Assembly (NCBI GenBank): GCA_905479505.1
Contig: CAJQMS010000004.1
Coordinates: forward strand, 1 to 11,625
Reading direction: 5' to 3'
From: an uncultured Burkholderiales Genera incertae sedis bacterium
GTDB taxonomy: Bacteria > Pseudomonadota > Gammaproteobacteria > Burkholderiales > Eutrophovitaceae
Length of the DNA stretch: 11,625 nt
This document shows positions 1 to 6,862 of this stretch, in pieces. How positions within the stretch are numbered: the first letter of the stretch is position 1; each line of letters opens with the position of its first letter. Below the pieces are notes generated by a model. The model made no database searches and was not told the DNA's origin. It saw nothing but the letters and a program-made list of their open reading frames with translations. Position numbers and translations under genes: made by a program.

Positions 1-642
1 GCTCTCGATGAAGAAAGTCACTTTTGGGCGGATATTTCGTCACCAGCCGTTACAAAATATAATCGGCACTCTATTACAGATAATCTGACACTTACCTTTT
101 TTCCAGGCGCTCGCTCACTCTCGCCCACCAAAATACCAGTTGCGAACACAAAAGTGCGTCCACTGATCAATACATCACGTAAAAGTTACGGTAAAAGAGA
201 CATCGGCGATCCCGGCTTCAAAGAAGGGATTGATCTCAAGGGACCGCTTACTTTAATGGCACTTGTGAAACGTAACCCCTATTACGGAAAAAATGCAGAA
301 GCTGCCATCAAAGAGCTACAAGAAGGGACAGGCGGTAGCAGTGTCCAAAATAACGACTCAGATGATACGGCGGCGGCCACCTCTAGGATTGCAATCATTG
401 GGGACTCAGATTTTGCGACAAACTCTTTTTTCCACGTCATGGGTAATGGAAAACTCTTGCTCAGTACAATCAACTACCTCGCTGCTCAGGAGAACCTCAT
501 TGGCTTAGAACCAAAGTCACTTGATATACCCAGAGTTAACTTAACTAATACCCAGATGAAGGGTACGTTTGTACTTTCAATAATACTTATTCCTGCATTG
601 ATGGCTATTATCGGTATCTTAGTGTGGTGGAGAAGACGTTAA
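1..642 (+). CDS. GldG-type ABC transporter auxiliary protein, C-terminal part (5' end outside window)
   Basis: The frame is open from the first base and ends at a TAA, giving the last 213 residues of a longer protein. A GTG at 154 would be a possible internal start, but the frame is coding-like before it, so this is read as a partial gene. The end matches the GldG/ABC_transp_aux family: a RIAIIGDSDFATN strand-and-turn motif, then GNGKLLLSTINYLAAQE, then a single C-terminal membrane helix (GTFVLSIILIPALMAIIGILVWW) closed by three arginines. In this family the protein sits in the inner membrane with its large domain outside the cytoplasm and works with an ABC ATPase and an ABC-2-type permease, which would lie upstream. 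The substrate of most such transporters is unknown. The following gene overlaps by one base and is the usual partner of this family, so the two are almost certainly co-transcribed. Confidence 0.85.
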   Translation, partial: ALDEESHFWADISSPAVTKYNRHSITDNLTLTFFPGARSLSPTKIPVANTKVRPLINTSRKSYGKRDIGDPGFKEGIDLKGPLTLMALVKRNPYYGKNAEAAIKELQEGTGGSSVQNNDSDDTAAATSRIAIIGDSDFATNSFFHVMGNGKLLLSTINYLAAQENLIGLEPKSLDIPRVNLTNTQMKGTFVLSIILIPALMAIIGILVWWRRR

Positions 643-1271
643 TGAATTCGAATAAAAGTCTAAAGGTAGTTTGGTTAGTTTTGATAACGCTGGTTACTTT
701 AATCACTGTTATCAACCTAGAAACCGCTGGGGATGTTAGCCATGCTGGGCACGGGGGGCATGACAATGTATTCGAGAGTGGTGCATTGCTACCAGTCAAA
801 CTTTCAGATATCTATGCCGTAGAGCTCGTGTACCAGGGCGATTTATTTTTAATTGAAAAAGATGAGGCCGGGCATTGGTTCTATCATGCACACGGAGCGA
901 CAAATGGCGTTTTAGAGTCACACGAGCACCAGGCTACACCTAATGAAAATGAAACGATCTCTATCTCACTAATTGGGCTGGAGAATGCTCGGGTAGAAAG
1001 GCGACTAAAGACAAAAGAAAAAGATGCTTACGGTGTTACAAAACCAACGCTCATTTCGTTATTGTATGGGCAAGATAAGATCAGACCACTCAGTCAATTT
1101 GCATTTGGAGATCTCGCTACAGATCGCCTAAGCCGATATATTCATCTCATCGGATCAGACCAAGTTGCCACGATAGCTGACTATCAATATGAAAATCTCA
1201 TTAATTTAGTTGAAAAAATTAAAACGATAAACTCTGAAGCCACCCAAGAAATTTCCGAATCTAAAATTTAA
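642..1271 (+). CDS. DUF4340 domain protein, membrane-anchored, His-rich
   Basis: This 209-residue protein starts at an ATG that overlaps the preceding stop (TAATG), with a GGAG ribosome site about ten bases upstream. A start 18 bases earlier at 624 is possible but has no good ribosome site. One N-terminal membrane helix (about residues 8-25) is followed by an extracytoplasmic domain of the DUF4340 kind. These proteins are commonly encoded directly after GldG-type genes as part of an ABC-2 export system. Unusual here is a cluster of eight histidines between residues 34 and 96 (HAGHGGH at 34-40, YHAH at 81-84, HEH at 94-96, plus H78), which could bind a metal; that is inference. No enzyme motif was seen. 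The assignment rests on position, topology and general family resemblance. Confidence 0.75.
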   Translation: MNSNKSLKVVWLVLITLVTLITVINLETAGDVSHAGHGGHDNVFESGALLPVKLSDIYAVELVYQGDLFLIEKDEAGHWFYHAHGATNGVLESHEHQATPNENETISISLIGLENARVERRLKTKEKDAYGVTKPTLISLLYGQDKIRPLSQFAFGDLATDRLSRYIHLIGSDQVATIADYQYENLINLVEKIKTINSEATQEISESKI

Positions 1272-1345
1272 CGAAGAACGCTTAGTGATTCGTGTAAACT
1301 CAGCAATATATTTGATTTTATGGTGCTTGCTTAGTACAAACTGAA

Positions 1346-2530
1346 ATGGATGAGCTGAACGGCAAACGTATTCTCTTAGGAATTACAGGTGGGATAGCGG
1401 CATACAAAGCTGCGGAACTAGTCAGACTGCTAAAAAAACAGGGGGCTGACATCCGAGTCGTCATGACCAGCTCAGCGGAAGAATTTATTTCACCTGTCAC
1501 GTTACAGGCACTGAGCGACAATCCCGTTCACACTTCAATGTGGGACCAAACCATTTCGAATGGCATGCCTCATATAGAGCTGTCCAGAGACTGCAACTTA
1601 ATTCTTATAGCGCCAGCCACAGCTGACTTTATAGCTAAGATTTCAATAGGTCGCGCAGACGATCTCCTAAGTACGCTGTGCCTTGCAAGGGACTGCTCAC
1701 TCATCGTCGCTCCAGCAATGAATAAGCAAATGTGGGAAAACCCGTCAACACAGAGAAACATACGTAGCTTAAAAGAGGATGGGATCGATTTAATTGGACC
1801 AGATAGTGGGGAGCAAGCGTGTGGTGAGCAAGGGCTGGGTCGCATGCGTGAGCCAGATGTCATTGTGAGTGAGCTTCTCTCATGGTTTCAACCAAAAATA
1901 CTGCAGGGAAAGAATGTCGTTATAACAGCGGGACCGACTTATGAAGCAATTGATGCAGTCCGTGGAATAACGAATGCCAGCTCGGGTAAGATGGGCTACG
2001 CAGTGGCCCAAGCCGCTCATGACGCAGGGGCAAACGTATCATTAATTTCAGGTAAAACAAACTTAATTGCTCCACCCGGAGTCCGCTTGATTTCGGCAAT
2101 CTCAGCTCAAAACATGATGGATGCAGTACTTAACGAGGTAGACCATGCTGACATTTTTATCTCAGTGGCTGCAGTAGCCGACTTCAGTGTTAAGAATCCA
2201 AGTAAGCATAAAATCAAAAAAACTGAACAGAAACTGAATATTGAATTTAATGAAACACCAGACATTCTAAAAACAGTGGCGAAACGCAAAAACGCTCCGT
2301 TTTGTGTTGGATTTGCGGCGGAGAGCAAAGATGTCGAGAACTACGCTCGTAAAAAACGACTTGAAAAAGGCATCCCATTAATCGCTGCCAACCTCGTTAC
2401 AGAGGCGCTGAATAGTGATATTAATTCTTTAATTTTGATTGATGATGATGGATCAAAAACTCTTCCGCCGAGCAGCAAGCTCAGTCAAGCTAGAATGCTT
2501 ATTGACCACATTAGCAGTCTCACTCAATAG
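1346..2530 (+). CDS. coaBC: Bifunctional phosphopantothenoylcysteine decarboxylase / phosphopantothenate-cysteine ligase
   Basis: This cytoplasmic, 394-residue enzyme makes two consecutive steps of coenzyme A synthesis: CTP-dependent joining of cysteine to 4'-phosphopantothenate (CoaB), then FMN-dependent decarboxylation to 4'-phosphopantetheine (CoaC). The CoaC half comes first: the flavin loop GITGGIAAYKAAEL (12-25), catalytic His76 in PHIELS, the APATADFIAK segment (89-98), PAMN with Asn126, and Cys159 in ACGEQGLGRM. The CoaB half starts near residue 188 with VVITAGPTYEAIDAVRGITN, containing Asn210, then AAVADF (275-280) and Lys289 in the KHKIKK run. These residues correspond to the E. coli catalytic ones at almost the same numbers. 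The length is normal. The start has no clear Shine-Dalgarno sequence; a TATATT at 1307-1312 is a possible -10 box without a convincing -35. dut follows after 18 bases, a gene order common in Gammaproteobacteria. Confidence 0.98.
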   Translation: MDELNGKRILLGITGGIAAYKAAELVRLLKKQGADIRVVMTSSAEEFISPVTLQALSDNPVHTSMWDQTISNGMPHIELSRDCNLILIAPATADFIAKISIGRADDLLSTLCLARDCSLIVAPAMNKQMWENPSTQRNIRSLKEDGIDLIGPDSGEQACGEQGLGRMREPDVIVSELLSWFQPKILQGKNVVITAGPTYEAIDAVRGITNASSGKMGYAVAQAAHDAGANVSLISGKTNLIAPPGVRLISAISAQNMMDAVLNEVDHADIFISVAAVADFSVKNPSKHKIKKTEQKLNIEFNETPDILKTVAKRKNAPFCVGFAAESKDVENYARKKRLEKGIPLIAANLVTEALNSDINSLILIDDDGSKTLPPSSKLSQARMLIDHISSLTQ

Positions 2531-2548
2531 CCTTAAATAATTATCAAA

Positions 2549-2998
2549 ATGAATCGCCTAGATATTAAAATCATCGACGAAAAAATAAAAAACCATTTAC
2601 CCGAATACTCCACACCCGGTTCCGCCGGGCTAGATCTGCGTGCTTGCCTTGATAAGGACACAACTGTTATCCCCGGACAAACAATCTTAGTTCCGACCGG
2701 CATAGCTATTAATATAAAAGATCCGAGGTATGCCGCCGTGATTCTTCCTCGCTCAGGCCTTGGACATAAACATGGCATCGTCTTAGGTAATTTGGTAGGG
2801 CTAATAGACTCCGATTACCAAGGTCAACTTATGGTTTCCGTTTGGAATAGGGGCAACGAGCCGTTCACCATTATCCCGATGGATCGTATTGCACAACTAG
2901 TTATATTACCGGTGGCGCAAGTCACATTTAACCTCGTAGACGACTTCGATCAAAGCTCCCGAGGTTCTGGCGGATTTGGTAGCACCGGCCAGCAATAA
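2549..2998 (+). CDS. dut: Deoxyuridine 5'-triphosphate nucleotidohydrolase (dUTPase)
   Basis: This enzyme hydrolyses dUTP to dUMP and pyrophosphate, which keeps uracil out of DNA and supplies dUMP for thymidylate synthesis. The 149-residue protein has all five motifs of the trimeric dUTPase family in order: PGSAGLDLRA (23-32), PRSG (67-70), the substrate loop GLIDSDYQG (84-92) with its catalytic aspartate, RIAQLVI (113-119), and the C-terminal lid RGSGGFGSTG (138-147). The block from PRSG to QGQLM is nearly the same as in E. coli Dut, and the length matches. The gene starts 18 bases after coaBC with no obvious ribosome site of its own, so translation is probably coupled. It ends one base before the terminator region. 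Confidence 0.98.
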   Translation: MNRLDIKIIDEKIKNHLPEYSTPGSAGLDLRACLDKDTTVIPGQTILVPTGIAINIKDPRYAAVILPRSGLGHKHGIVLGNLVGLIDSDYQGQLMVSVWNRGNEPFTIIPMDRIAQLVILPVAQVTFNLVDDFDQSSRGSGGFGSTGQQ

Positions 2999-3025
2999 AA
3001 AAACCGGCTTTTGGCCGGTTTTTTT
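2997..3025. terminator. Bidirectional rho-independent terminator between dut and xoxG
   Basis: An A-run followed by CCGGC, a TTTTG loop and GCCGG followed by a T-run forms a GC-rich stem with A/T tails on both sides. Read on the plus strand it ends the coaBC-dut transcript, and read on the minus strand it ends the xox transcript, which stops at 3043. The two operons converge here. Confidence 0.92.
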
Positions 3026-3042
3026 AAGATATTAATTCTGAC

Positions 3043-3591
3043 CTAATCTGGAAAAACCATCGCCTCTTCTTTGATAGAAGAATCTTTGATTTCCCCTAAC
3101 GCTATCCGACGTAATTCCTCTGATCGCATATAAGCCACAATCGAGAGAATATCCATGCCAGAGATAGTCGTTCCAAATGCACCCATAGCACCGCCGAGGC
3201 TTTTATTTGTAATGCCAACCGAAATCGTCGTCAATATCGCCATATTACTATTTGCAGAATAAGCAAATTTTCCACACGTCAAACAAGGCCCTTTACCGCC
3301 TTTACCTGCTCCACCGTGACAAAATGAACATCTACGGTCATACCACTGTTTACCATTTTGCACCATGCAGTCTTTCTCAACCTCCAAAGCTAAATCAGCA
3401 TCACTGCTTTGGTGCATAGTGCCTGAGTAAGCTTGCTCGATGCACTCCTGCGTTAACGTTTGCTCTGCCAAGGTTGACTCTTGTGCATGTACGTTTCCTA
3501 CATTCATGCTAGTTAAAAGTCCCACTGTAACTAACGCAACAGTTACGGCTCCAATGCGCCGAAAGAGTGATAAAAATGAAATACTAAACAT
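3043..3591 (-). CDS. xoxG: Cytochrome cL-type electron acceptor of XoxF
   Basis: This is a 182-residue periplasmic c-type cytochrome that should take electrons from the PQQ dehydrogenase encoded upstream in the same operon. A Sec signal peptide covers about residues 1-36, with cleavage after VHA. The single haem-binding motif is CSFCH (88-92). The downstream layout matches the cytochrome cL family: GKGGKGP, then GGAMGAFG, whose Met136 is the likely sixth haem ligand, then a final helix DILSIVAYMRSEE. Cys103 and Cys106 (GPCLTCGKF) and Cys50/Cys75 are extra cysteines outside the haem motif, perhaps in disulfides. The start is set by a strong GGGGAGG ribosome site nine bases upstream. It lies 42 bases after xoxJ and ends at the shared bidirectional terminator. 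Family assignment is firm; the symbol follows from context. Confidence 0.88.
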   Translation of the reverse strand: MFSISFLSLFRRIGAVTVALVTVGLLTSMNVGNVHAQESTLAEQTLTQECIEQAYSGTMHQSSDADLALEVEKDCMVQNGKQWYDRRCSFCHGGAGKGGKGPCLTCGKFAYSANSNMAILTTISVGITNKSLGGAMGAFGTTISGMDILSIVAYMRSEELRRIALGEIKDSSIKEEAMVFPD

Positions 3592-3600
3592 TACTAGTTG

Positions 3601-3607
3601 CCTCCCC
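3601..3607 (-). promoter_or_regulatory. Strong ribosome binding site of xoxG
   Basis: The minus strand reads GGGGAGG nine bases before the ATG at 3591. This is a near-ideal anti-Shine-Dalgarno match and fixes the start. Confidence 0.8.
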
Positions 3608-3633
3608 GCATAAATGATTTACCACTTATATTC

Positions 3634-4506
3634 CTAATCTTCCAATGGTGGAAAATACGGAACATCATACTTCTGAACCAACTTAGCTATTGTACCGTTT
3701 TCGGTTAATGTCTCAATACCCTCATTGATGAAATCAAGAAATGATCGGTCTTGTTTTCGAACAACAAACTTTAGGTCCCATAACTGTTGACCCAACCCTT
3801 CGGAAACATACTCTTCATCTATTGCCGCGTACAGCGCAGCTGCACTATAGTTCTCGGATAGCTTGAAAGTTGCTTCTGGATGAACGCGTTTTGCCTGGGA
3901 AGGAGCATGCGAGAATACGATAGCGACATCGGTATCACCCCTGACCATGTCCCTCATAACTCTCGCATTGTCCGCTTGTAAGGCTCGTTTAATGCCACGA
4001 GTATGCAACCAGTCATCCATTGGCGTTGACATCTGCACGCCGATAGGCATTCCTGCATCAATAATCTCTTTTATGGTCATGTCAGCAGCCTGATTTTGAG
4101 TAACCATCACATACCCAACGGACATGTAAGCTTGAGTGAATTTCATTTGTCCCATCAAGACATCATCTTCCCCGTTGTCACCAACGCCAGCAAACAAATG
4201 GCAGCGCCCTTTGAGCATCGAGTTTCGAAGTGCTCGTGACATCCCGCCTCTGGTGCCTGTGTCAGCCCAATACATTTCAAGTTCGAATCCACCGAGACGA
4301 GCTAACTCACCCATTATTTCCACATCAAACCCGGGTGGGGTCACATTTTTAACCGAGTACGGGTATGAGTAAGGGTCCGCGCAGACAGTCATCTTCCCAC
4401 GCTCTTTAATTTTATCTAGAGTATTTTGTGCCTCGTTTGCTGAACCCGTCAACGCTAGAGCACCGAATATAATTCCTACAAAAACATGCAACCATTTATT
4501 TAACAA
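3634..4506 (-). CDS. xoxJ: XoxJ, periplasmic binding-protein-like partner of the PQQ dehydrogenase
   Basis: This protein belongs to the family-3 solute-binding fold, as do MxaJ and XoxJ, which are needed for active periplasmic methanol dehydrogenase and are thought to help activate or assemble it rather than transport a solute. The chosen start is a TTG with GGGAG six bases upstream. It gives a 290-residue precursor with a clean signal peptide (MLNKWLHVFVGIIFGALALTGSA). A longer reading from GTG at 4578 adds 24 residues before the signal peptide and has no ribosome site, so it is less likely. The mature part begins with LDKIKERGKMTVCADPYSYP and PPGFDVEIMGELARL, the typical opening of this fold, and ends in a TIAKLVQKYDVPYFPP segment. 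The gene is flanked by xoxF upstream and xoxG downstream, the classic order. Two cysteines (42 and 102 from the TTG) may form a disulfide. Confidence 0.85.
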   Translation of the reverse strand: MLNKWLHVFVGIIFGALALTGSANEAQNTLDKIKERGKMTVCADPYSYPYSVKNVTPPGFDVEIMGELARLGGFELEMYWADTGTRGGMSRALRNSMLKGRCHLFAGVGDNGEDDVLMGQMKFTQAYMSVGYVMVTQNQAADMTIKEIIDAGMPIGVQMSTPMDDWLHTRGIKRALQADNARVMRDMVRGDTDVAIVFSHAPSQAKRVHPEATFKLSENYSAAALYAAIDEEYVSEGLGQQLWDLKFVVRKQDRSFLDFINEGIETLTENGTIAKLVQKYDVPYFPPLED

Positions 4507-4512
4507 AGCTAT

Positions 4513-4517
4513 CTCCC
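4513..4517 (-). promoter_or_regulatory. Ribosome binding site deciding the TTG start of xoxJ
   Basis: GGGAG on the minus strand lies six bases before TTG 4506-4504. The alternative GTG at 4578 is preceded only by A/T-rich sequence, so this site supports the shorter protein with a proper signal peptide. Confidence 0.65.
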
Positions 4518-4659
4518 GGAAACGATATAAACGTTGAAGAGGATAAGTTCCTTCCTCTGCTGCTAGCACCACTTCCACTTAATTAATATTTACGGGTAAT
4601 TCCGCTTAATTTTCTATCAACAATCAACAATCAATATATTGCCCTTTATGAGTAAACCC

Positions 4660-4691
4660 ATAAAAACAAGGGAGGACTAAAAAGCCCTCCC
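4660..4691 (-). terminator. Terminator-like hairpin between xoxF and xoxJ
   Basis: On the minus strand GGGAGG (4691-4686) pairs with CCTCCC (4675-4670) around a ten-base loop and is followed by TTGTTTTTAT. It lies about 50 bases after the xoxF stop. Because xoxJ and xoxG continue on the same strand, it most likely acts as a leaky terminator or 3' stabilising hairpin that makes xoxF mRNA more abundant than the downstream messages. Confidence 0.7.
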
Positions 4692-4739
4692 CTATTTAGC
4701 TCTTACAACTACTTCTCAGTAGCGTCTACGCAGTTAATA

Positions 4740-6482
4740 TTAGTTAACTGTGAAGACCATTAAGCCACCACCTTTGGTGTGTGTCTTAAGGAAGTTTGCA
4801 TAGTACAGAGGCCAGATACCACCACCACCAGCACCGTAGACGATAGCAACGTACTGCGTACCTTCAGCGGTGTATGTGGTTGGGTTACCGTGGATACCAG
4901 TACCAACGTTGAATGACCATAGGTGTTCACCAGTCTCGTCATTAACAGCGTTGAATCGTCCGTCTGGATCGCCATAGAATGCTAGTCCACCAGCAGTGCT
5001 CAAGAGACCACTAGTTGCTGGCCAGCTCTGTGACTTGGTCCATGCGAGTTTACCGGTAGCAACATCAAACGCCTTGATCAAGCCAGCGCCAGCGTTGAAC
5101 GTAATGACTTTAGCACCTAGATACCACTCACCACGCTTCCACTCCATTTTCTTAGCTTGGAGGTCCATCGTGAAGTTGTAGATTGGTACATAAGCCATCT
5201 TTGTTCGAAGGCTAACTGAGAGTGGGTGCCACTCTTTTCCGCCGTCAAGTGATGGAGCGATGTTTTGCGTTACACGGTCATATACAACGTCCATTTCTGG
5301 GTAGTTGAATACTGGTCGGCAATTTCCGTTATCTGGACTAATTGGCTCTTTGACCCAGTTAACGTCATTCATCACTGTAGCCCAGAGACACTTCATCTCG
5401 TTACCAGAAGCTGTCTTCACTGTTTCTCTACGGTCGATACCATAGATGTGACCGTTTCTGTCACCGTGAACGAATAGCTTCTTGCCACCTAAGTCGATCA
5501 TAACGTTCTCGTTAACGCCGTCATAATCATATGGGTCGTTAGGAGTGTACTGGAAATATCGATCGATCTTTCCAGAGTCAGCATCAACTACAAGTGTAGA
5601 GTTTGAGAAGAGGTTGTCACCTGGTCGAACATGACGGTCAAAGTCAGGTCCTGGGTTACCAACTGGCCAGAATAACTGGTTGGTTTCTTTATCATAAGAA
5701 CCAGTAATCCAAGTTGATCCACCACCGTACTTCCAAGAATCACCACCCCATGTATCGTTACCAGGCTCGCCTGGTCCAGGGATTGTGTAGGTCTTCCAAG
5801 CTGGAGCACCAGTATCAGCATCAATAGCGGCTAACCAACCACGAACACCATACTCAGCACCAGCGGTACCAAACACAATTTGGCCGTTGACAGCTAGAGG
5901 CATAATAGTGAATGTTTCTGCGTATGTGTAGTCACCAATTTTCTTGTCCCAAACAACTTCACCTGTCTGGTTATCAAGAGCAACTACGTGTGCATCCAAT
6001 GTTGCGAGGTAGACTTTATTTTTGTATACCGCAACACCACGGTTAACAACGTCACAACACAATTTTGGGAACACATCACCTGGAAGCTCACGCTCGTATT
6101 TCCAAACAATGTCACCAGTTTGTCCGTTAACTGCCATCACTCGGTTGAATGAAGTAGTAACGTAAACCATGCCGTTAACTGCTACAGCTTGACTGTCCTG
6201 ACCTTCGAGAATACCGAAAGAAAGATTCCAAGCTGGTGTTAGCGACTTAACGTTGTCACGGTTAATTTGTGATAACTGACTGTAACGGGTCATTTGATAA
6301 TCTTTCCCGTAATGCAACCAGTTTTGTGAATCGACGTCAGCGTTCATCAACATGTCGTCTGTTACATAGTTTGGATAGAGAGTAGACTCTAGTCTATCCA
6401 CACCAATAGCAGAAGCCATGCCGGAAGCGCCTAACATAGCTAGTGCGGCTGTTGAAACCGCTACGCGCTTAAAGTTATGCAT
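4740..6482 (-). CDS. xoxF: Lanthanide-type PQQ-dependent methanol/alcohol dehydrogenase (XoxF-like)
   Basis: This periplasmic quinoprotein oxidises methanol or a related primary alcohol and gives electrons to a c-type cytochrome. The start is ATG 6482, with GGGAGG eight bases upstream and a signal peptide ending MASA (residue 25); the precursor is 580 residues. Family hallmarks, numbered from that start, are the vicinal disulfide Cys142-Cys143 (LCCDVVNRG), the metal ligands Glu210 (GTAGAEYGVRG) and Asn276 (GNPGP), catalytic Asp319, and Asp321 two residues later (YDYDGVNE). In known enzymes that second aspartate marks lanthanide rather than calcium use. Arg342 in DRNGHIYGIDR should contact PQQ. 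Propeller-type repeats (LAAIDADTGAPAWK, IKAFDVATGKLAW, NAVNDETGEHLW) run through the protein. The usual Trp before the catalytic Asp is Tyr here, and the TWITGSYD and PGDNLFSNS stretches recall ethanol-type quinoproteins, so the substrate is uncertain. xoxJ and xoxG follow on the same strand. Confidence 0.9.
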   Translation of the reverse strand: MHNFKRVAVSTAALAMLGASGMASAIGVDRLESTLYPNYVTDDMLMNADVDSQNWLHYGKDYQMTRYSQLSQINRDNVKSLTPAWNLSFGILEGQDSQAVAVNGMVYVTTSFNRVMAVNGQTGDIVWKYERELPGDVFPKLCCDVVNRGVAVYKNKVYLATLDAHVVALDNQTGEVVWDKKIGDYTYAETFTIMPLAVNGQIVFGTAGAEYGVRGWLAAIDADTGAPAWKTYTIPGPGEPGNDTWGGDSWKYGGGSTWITGSYDKETNQLFWPVGNPGPDFDRHVRPGDNLFSNSTLVVDADSGKIDRYFQYTPNDPYDYDGVNENVMIDLGGKKLFVHGDRNGHIYGIDRRETVKTASGNEMKCLWATVMNDVNWVKEPISPDNGNCRPVFNYPEMDVVYDRVTQNIAPSLDGGKEWHPLSVSLRTKMAYVPIYNFTMDLQAKKMEWKRGEWYLGAKVITFNAGAGLIKAFDVATGKLAWTKSQSWPATSGLLSTAGGLAFYGDPDGRFNAVNDETGEHLWSFNVGTGIHGNPTTYTAEGTQYVAIVYGAGGGGIWPLYYANFLKTHTKGGGLMVFTVN

Positions 6483-6490
6483 GTAATACA

Positions 6491-6496
6491 CCTCCC
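6491..6496 (-). promoter_or_regulatory. Ribosome binding site deciding the xoxF start
   Basis: GGGAGG on the minus strand lies eight bases from ATG 6482. It excludes a longer reading from 6551, whose extra 23 residues would precede the signal peptide. Confidence 0.8.
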
Positions 6497-6571
6497 AATT
6501 GAGAAACCCGAAAAGTACGACGATCCAGAATAAACCGAAAGCGCCCCACAACCGAGCCTGATTTAGTTTGT

Positions 6572-6583
6572 ATAGTTAACTAT
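6572..6583. promoter_or_regulatory. Perfect palindrome ATAGTTAACTAT upstream of xoxF, candidate operator
   Basis: Twelve bases read identically on both strands. The site sits about 90 bases before the xoxF start and abuts a minus-strand AATAAT (6587-6582) that could be a -10 box with a weak TTCAAG -35 (6609-6604, 16-base spacer). A regulator bound here would cover the expected transcription start. This is inference from position. Confidence 0.35.
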
Positions 6584-6666
6584 TATTCAAACCACTTTTT
6601 ACACTTGAAGTTAATGACGTACCTAGCAATAAAGCCTAATAGCGAAATAAAACTTCTCGTAAACTT

Positions 6667-6695
6667 AAGGTAGTAGAAGAGAACCGGCATGTCAA
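6667..6695 (-). promoter_or_regulatory. Candidate sigma-70 promoter for xoxF
   Basis: The minus strand has a perfect -35 TTGACA (6695-6690), a 17-base spacer and TACCTT (6672-6667), which keeps the first two and last bases of the -10 consensus. Transcription from here would leave a leader of roughly 175-180 bases before xoxF. Confidence 0.35.
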
Positions 6696-6721
6696 CATCT
6701 GAAACACAATTAAAAGAGACT

Positions 6722-6737
6722 ATTTCATGCGTGAAAT
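6722..6737. repeat. Inverted repeat ATTTCA-N4-TGAAAT
   Basis: Six-base arms flank TGCG. The same half-site occurs with the arms in the opposite order at 6863-6878, so a shared DNA-binding protein is possible. Confidence 0.4.
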
Positions 6738-6790
6738 GAACGCCAAAAATGACAATTGTGCATCGCATCATTCAAAAATCGACTCAATAT

Positions 6791-6819
6791 TTCAATCAAG
6801 TCCATTATGCTTGTAGTAT
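6791..6819 (+). promoter_or_regulatory. Candidate promoter for the DUF192 gene
   Basis: TTCAAT (6791-6796), a 17-base spacer and TAGTAT (6814-6819) form a moderate sigma-70-like match about 85 bases before the start codon. The second TGAAAT inverted repeat lies between it and the gene. Confidence 0.3.
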
Positions 6820-6862
6820 CGTTACGAATTGAGCTCAAAACTGACAACAAAACGCTTAATTC

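Noticed and set aside
4616..4636. Three tandem 7-base units (ATCAACA, ATCAACA, ATCAATA)
   Set aside because: Too short and A/T-rich to support a function; probably chance or slippage.
4760..5824. Several frames on both strands inside xoxF (4760-4975, 4996-5181, 5265-5477, 5588-5824)
   Set aside because: They are shadows of a strongly codon-biased gene; none has a domain or start signal.
6483..6551. In-frame extension of xoxF encoding a hydrophobic peptide
   Set aside because: It precedes a complete signal peptide and contains the GGGAGG ribosome site for ATG 6482, so it is leader sequence.
6583..6771. 62-codon minus-strand frame upstream of xoxF
   Set aside because: No ribosome site, no recognisable domain, A/T-rich sequence overlapping likely promoter elements.
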